Both the position numbers and the translations under genes were made by a program. The notes beneath the pieces were generated by a model. It made no database searches. It saw nothing but the letters and a program-made list of their open reading frames with translations, and had not been told where the DNA came from. A stretch of DNA of 64,000 bases, taken from JBBIPA01 sp963775935. GTDB lineage: Bacteria > Chloroflexota > Dehalococcoidia > GIF9 > UBA5629. Position 1 is the stretch's first letter, and every line of letters begins with the position of its first letter. Of this stretch, positions 60,826-64,000 are shown in pieces. The DNA lies in assembly GCA_963775935.1 (NCBI GenBank), contig CAVZKR010000003.1, forward strand, positions 310,001 to 374,000, given 5' to 3'.

Positions 60826-61385
60826 TTATGATTAGGGCATTTTTACATTGCAATTATTATGAAAACATGATTACTATTAATATATAAATAGGAACTGCGA
60901 AGTTGACCCGCCCCAATAGTTATATCACTTCTTAACTCAGTCCTACAAGTATAACAAACTCAGGAGCAGGCGAATCCACCCACACTTAGTCAACTTAGAA
61001 ATTTCCCACACGCATTGCACAATATCCACTATTCCAGTTTTTCTAACTTTTTGATGCCCCGGCATCCTAGATATAGCTATTCGTTGCTACAATGCGGAAA
61101 TCTTGCGATAGAATAACTGCCACGCCCAATCTGATGAAAACTGAATTGTCTGAGCAGATTTATCCTTATCGTACAATAGAATTTTAGAAAGAAAGGCCAT
61201 TTTATATTTAGCCTTATTTAGTCCGTTTGACTACCTATCAGAAGGTACAATTACTCGTATTACTAAATCTTCAATAATCGCAGATACAGAAAGTTCACGT
61301 GGTTTGCTTCGATTATTCAGAGAGGAAATTGAAGGACTACTTTCTTAACGAGGCCGACAAAGCTCAGAAAGTCTTATAAAAACTA
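60826..61385. other. Non-coding stretch with a dispersed repeat and a possible gene remnant
   Basis: 560 AT-rich bases. At 60911-60950 lies the second copy of the 40-base repeat seen at 40301-40340. From about 61158 to 61348 on the plus strand a frame without start codon reads ERKAILYLALFSPFDYLSEG, TITRITKSSIIADTESSRG and LLRLFREEIEGLLS, ending in a stop. It is protein-like and may be the tail of a lost gene. Nothing else was supported. Confidence 0.4.
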
Positions 61386-61550
61386 TTAGTGTTTTCTAAT
61401 CAAATACATTGAGGCGAATACTATTACAGGTACACATGCAATGACTATGATTATCCAGAATGGAGCATTATCGCCCACGACAGCATAGTAAATCGAGTAT
61501 ATTGAAAAAGCTGTTAAGGCTATTATGGTATATATCGCGAGAGCTTTCAT
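61386..61550 (-). CDS. Small two-helix membrane protein of unknown function
   Basis: 54 aa: MKALAIYTIIALTAFSIYSI, a short polar turn (YYAVVGDNAP), then FWIIIVIACVPVIVFASMYL and IRKH. GGAGAG lies 6 bases before the ATG, a good ribosome site. It has two membrane helices with a basic end. I do not recognise a family. It is an isolated gene in the integrated region. Confidence 0.6.
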   Translation of the reverse strand: MKALAIYTIIALTAFSIYSIYYAVVGDNAPFWIIIVIACVPVIVFASMYLIRKH

Positions 61551-61705
61551 TGTAGACTCTCCAATTATAATCTAAATGGTTATTTACCTTGCATTCTTTC
61601 TTGTTCTTGCCTGTTTAATCTCAATGAATTCTCTATCGAAAATATACCCTGCGCTCAATCCCGTGCATGCTTAAATTGAACCGAAGAATCTTGCACTATA
61701 GCGAT

Positions 61706-61930
61706 TTACACCTCCAACAATTGTTTCAGACTAGTAAAGATGTTTTCGTATAGCTCATGCCTATCCATAGCAAACATTTTGTAGCCATTGCTACTCATGT
61801 GCCAATGGTGACCAGCTACAGAGCCAGTACTTCATCTTCAACTCTAGCCATATCAGTATCAACTATAGAAGCAGCCAGTGTATTGGTCAACAGAAACGTG
61901 GATATATTTTAAGCTGGTTTGGATAGTCAC
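61706..61930 (-). pseudogene. Remnant of a small gene with one frameshift
   Basis: From a GTG at 61930 the frame reads VTIQTSLKYISTFLLTNTLA then ASIVDTDMARVEDEVLAL and stops. Another frame takes over within a few bases as TGSVAGHHWHMSSNGYKMFA, MDRHELYENIFTSLKQLLEV, stopping at 61706. Both halves look protein-like and join naturally, so this is probably one decayed gene. No family is recognised. The 50 bases between it and the XRE gene hold nothing. Confidence 0.35.
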
Positions 61931-61978
61931 TATACAAGAAGCGAGTTTTTAAAAGAAGGATGACCGATCAATTTGTGG

Positions 61979-62227
61979 CTACTCTAGCTGGCTAAATAGT
62001 ACAGCGCTATCCTTGAACAATGACGATATAGATACATTCAAAATCTTAGCTATCGCGATAATTTCAATGTCCGAGACAGGTCTTCTCCCACTTTCGATTT
62101 TGGCTATGGTTGAACGGTCTATTCTAATTCCCAGTAATTGCAGCTCAGCAGCCAGCTTCATCTGAGTCATTTTCACGTTTTTACGAGCGTCTTTAATACG
62201 TAAGCCGACAATGTTCTTCCTGGTCAC
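61979..62227 (-). CDS. XRE-family helix-turn-helix regulator
   Basis: An 82-aa Cro/CI-type DNA-binding protein. The HTH is plain: IVGLRIKDARKNVKMTQMKL, AAELQLLGIRIDRSTIAKIE, SGRRPVSDIEIIAIAKIL and NVSISSLFKD. There is no further domain. The start is GTG at 62227. It is divergent from the HNH-type gene across about 100 bases and may control that interval, as in phage-like regulatory switches. Confidence 0.85.
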   Translation of the reverse strand: MTRKNIVGLRIKDARKNVKMTQMKLAAELQLLGIRIDRSTIAKIESGRRPVSDIEIIAIAKILNVSISSLFKDSAVLFSQLE

Positions 62228-62328
62228 AAATGAATAATAAGGGATAAGTTAAGATGATAGTGTGCTTGTAGCGCACATTCCATGCTATAATACGCCATGT
62301 GCAGCGATAAGCTATCCGAAAATTTAGG

Positions 62329-62721
62329 ATGCCTTTGGTGACTGCAAATCAGGGGCTATCATCACTATACCGACGCATAAAGAAAAATTGCTGTATAGCA
62401 TGGCAGACAGATGCCCAAAAATTCTATAAATGGTATGACACCCAGTTTGAGAGACAGAGTAATAGCTGCCATTACTGCCACTTGCCAGGAAATACGAAGG
62501 AACATTACGGCAAGTGGTTTAGATATGGTAGACGCGGACAAAGGCTAGAAGTAGATAGAATAGAGAGCAAGAAGCCATATTCTCCTGATAATTGCGTCCT
62601 AGCCTGTTATCCCTGTAATAACGCTAAAAGCGATGTGTTTTCCTATGCCGAATTCTTGCGTATCGGGAAAGCCATTCGTGCAGTGAAGAAAAGACCTCAG
62701 CGTTTATCTAACCAAAGTTAA
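62329..62721 (+). CDS. HNH-type nuclease-like protein
   Basis: A 130-aa protein with a zinc/HNH arrangement: Cys pair in SCHYCHLPG, core RLEVDRIESKKPYSPDNCVL, and second Cys pair ACYPCNNAKSDVFSYAEF. The first His of HNH is replaced by Asp (VDRIE), as in many phage HNH proteins with a VDRID motif. The spacing fits a functional fold. It is divergent from the XRE regulator, in the integrated element. Confidence 0.75.
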   Translation: MPLVTANQGLSSLYRRIKKNCCIAWQTDAQKFYKWYDTQFERQSNSCHYCHLPGNTKEHYGKWFRYGRRGQRLEVDRIESKKPYSPDNCVLACYPCNNAKSDVFSYAEFLRIGKAIRAVKKRPQRLSNQS

Positions 62722-62857
62722 TAATTCCAAAACAACCTCTTTTAGCACCTTGAAAAAGTAAAGAAAGTGTTGGATAGCTACTGTCTCTTTTTATAAGTTC
62801 GCAAAGTAGCGAAAGTCAGTTCTAAAGCAATCCCATTTTCGCAGAAGCTATACATGA

Positions 62858-63790
62858 CTATATATTTGAGAGTAAATCCTGCATAGTTTGGATATCGATA
62901 CTTTTCGGTTTATTAACATCCATCCCTTCTGGTGGTGGCTCTTTGCCGACAACCGTGTAATTGAAGTTCAAGAACTCGGATAGCCTCAACACCTCGTCTA
63001 CATCCTCTTGAGTCGCTTTCACTCGCTCATTAAGTAAAGCATTAGCTTGAACCAGCCTCCTTAAATGCCTGGTTGCCCTAAACCCGTAAGTAGACAGGCG
63101 CTTTTGCATTCCTTTTGCAGGTTTAATTAATTGCTCTGCTAACTTATCTGGAAGGACAACTTCTACCTTATCAAGAGAATCCTTCAGCAGCTTTAGTCTG
63201 GGCATACTATACGGTTTACCGAATAGTTGAGCCTCGTTTTTCTTAGCTGAAGCCTGAAGAATTTTGTTGACTACATCCTCTCCATATTGATAGCTGATGG
63301 GTAGAAAGCGACTCAAAAAGCCTACCGAAGACCATTTCTTCCATCTTCTCTCGAAATCTCCATGCGCAATCGATGTAATCACTCCTCCGCAAACTGGCTG
63401 TGGCAGTATTATCCTGTCGCCAGCAAAAGCTTTACTATCTATTTCCTTTACTCCCTCCTCAGTAAAAGAATTTAGAAAGGTGATAGTGCTATCAACCAAA
63501 TATTTTTGGCGACTTATGCAATTAAGCAAGTCAGGGATGATCAAGTGATGGTATACGTACTCGTCAGTATCGGTCTCATTGAAGCTTTGTAGGTGTTGTT
63601 CAGCAAAACTTGTTGGTGTAAAGTTATTGAGGTATAAAACTCCATCCATCGACGCATACTGGGCTAGTGATGCTGTTTTAGCACTTTCCACCAGCGCGAT
63701 AATGATTGCGCTTAATGGTCTTACTCCCCTCAAATTACCGGTTAATATGACAAGTAGTATTGTTTTTTCAATTGGTTCTAGTTCAATCAT
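62858..63790 (-). CDS. AAA-like P-loop ATPase with degenerate Walker A (MCM/replicative-helicase-like)
   Basis: A 310-aa protein. Its layout resembles AAA+ replication ATPases: a P-loop position IIIALVESAKTASLAQY in which the usual GKT is AKT, a strand GVLYLNNFTPTS, a Walker-B-like HHLIIPDLLNCI with PD in place of DE, a sensor-like GGVITSIAHGDFERRW and an Arg-finger-like VGFLSRFLPISYQY. A helical C-terminal part follows. The start is 2 codons into an overlap with the upstream AbrB-like gene. ATP hydrolysis is doubtful with these changes. A regulatory or decayed role is possible; the family name is uncertain. Confidence 0.5.
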   Translation of the reverse strand: MIELEPIEKTILLVILTGNLRGVRPLSAIIIALVESAKTASLAQYASMDGVLYLNNFTPTSFAEQHLQSFNETDTDEYVYHHLIIPDLLNCISRQKYLVDSTITFLNSFTEEGVKEIDSKAFAGDRIILPQPVCGGVITSIAHGDFERRWKKWSSVGFLSRFLPISYQYGEDVVNKILQASAKKNEAQLFGKPYSMPRLKLLKDSLDKVEVVLPDKLAEQLIKPAKGMQKRLSTYGFRATRHLRRLVQANALLNERVKATQEDVDEVLRLSEFLNFNYTVVGKEPPPEGMDVNKPKSIDIQTMQDLLSNI

Positions 63791-64000
63791 TTTTTACCTC
63801 CAATTACTATTTTGTCTGAGCCGTCATATTTAATTTTGACCCAATACGAGCCATCATTCTCGCGAATGGCAAAATAATGTAACCATTGCTTTGGTATAAC
63901 CAGTGCATGGCTATCTCCAACTTCCACTAGCTGCTTTATAGATGTCAGCCGACCATCTTCTTGAATTAATTTCCGTTTCCAAGGTCGTATACTGCTCCCC
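63787..64000 (-). CDS. AbrB/SpoVT-like DNA-binding protein, C-terminal part
   Basis: Continues beyond the right edge; about 70 codons are seen. IKQLVEVGDSHALVIPKQWL and KIKYDGSDKIVIGGKK resemble a swapped-hairpin AbrB domain (x-x-GxSxxVxIPKxW ... KxxI). Its TGA overlaps the ATG of the AAA-like gene (ATGA), and GGAGG inside its end is that gene's ribosome site, so the two are translationally coupled. The N-terminus is outside the window. Confidence 0.55.
   Translation of the reverse strand, partial: GSSIRPWKRKLIQEDGRLTSIKQLVEVGDSHALVIPKQWLHYFAIRENDGSYWVKIKYDGSDKIVIGGKK

Noticed and set aside
61158..61348. Plus-strand frame of about 60 codons in the island
   Set aside because: Protein-like but lacks any start codon or ribosome site; noted only as a possible remnant.

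Overview
The window is bacterial and most like a member of the Chloroflexota, probably class Dehalococcoidia. This is an inference from the gene set: HrcA/CIRCE together with HspR, a LacC/LacD-type sugar-phosphate kinase and aldolase beside pyruvate kinase, many TTG/GTG starts, and stretches of neighbours such as prs-secA-polX and polA-mutM. No rRNA is present to confirm it. About 56 kb is dense housekeeping DNA. Two stretches look accessory: about 31.6-40.3 kb, and everything after the tRNA-Ala at 57.25 kb.

Layout. 1-3.6 kb (minus): start of a GyrI-like gene, then a sugar-phosphate operon read lacD -> pyk -> fruK-type kinase. 3.8-8.5 kb (plus): queuosine-precursor transporter, Mut7-C RNase-like protein, NAD(P)HX repair (nnr), coaX and coaBC. 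8.7-11.35 kb: valS. 11.3-17.5 kb (minus): prs, secA, polX and a conserved unknown. 17.6-19.5 kb: nth and glyA, convergent. 19.7-21.9 kb: three lipoprotein genes, two built from the same PKD/Ig-like module. 22.0-25.6 kb: CIRCE-controlled hrcA-grpE-dnaK, followed by three tiny DUF3096-like membrane proteins. 26.4-31.6 kb: DUF72 protein, a palindromic repeat, a DksA/TraR zinc finger, lspA, rluD, a coiled-coil protein, an RDD protein and gltX. 31.7-40.3 kb: hicBA, one orphan type I-C-like CRISPR repeat, a DUF169 protein, an 81-aa unknown, and a giant DUF4011/SF1 helicase/Vsr-like nuclease protein with a frameshift in its C-terminal DUF3320. 40.5-51.9 kb: ornithine-cyclodeaminase-family enzyme, lepB, mutM-polA, a second repeat copy, argF, der-plsY-gpsA, dnaJ and a Nudix hydrolase. 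52.0-57.1 kb: an HspR-type heat-shock operon (cbpA-like DnaJ, hspR, unknown, clpC) with VTT and TM2 membrane proteins.

From 57.25 kb to the end: a complete tRNA-Ala(GGC) is followed directly by a tyrosine recombinase and AT-rich accessory DNA. That DNA holds an IS3-family element inserted into an otherwise unrecognised gene, small membrane proteins, gene remnants, an XRE regulator, an HNH-type nuclease, an AAA-like protein with a degenerate Walker A, and an AbrB-like partial gene. This looks like an integrated, partly decayed element that continues past the window.

Functional themes are two separate chaperone regulons (HrcA/CIRCE and HspR) within about 35 kb, a compact lower-glycolysis operon, a CoA and NAD(P)H maintenance operon, and defence or mobile DNA in the accessory parts. 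No function can be assigned to several small proteins; they are described as seen.
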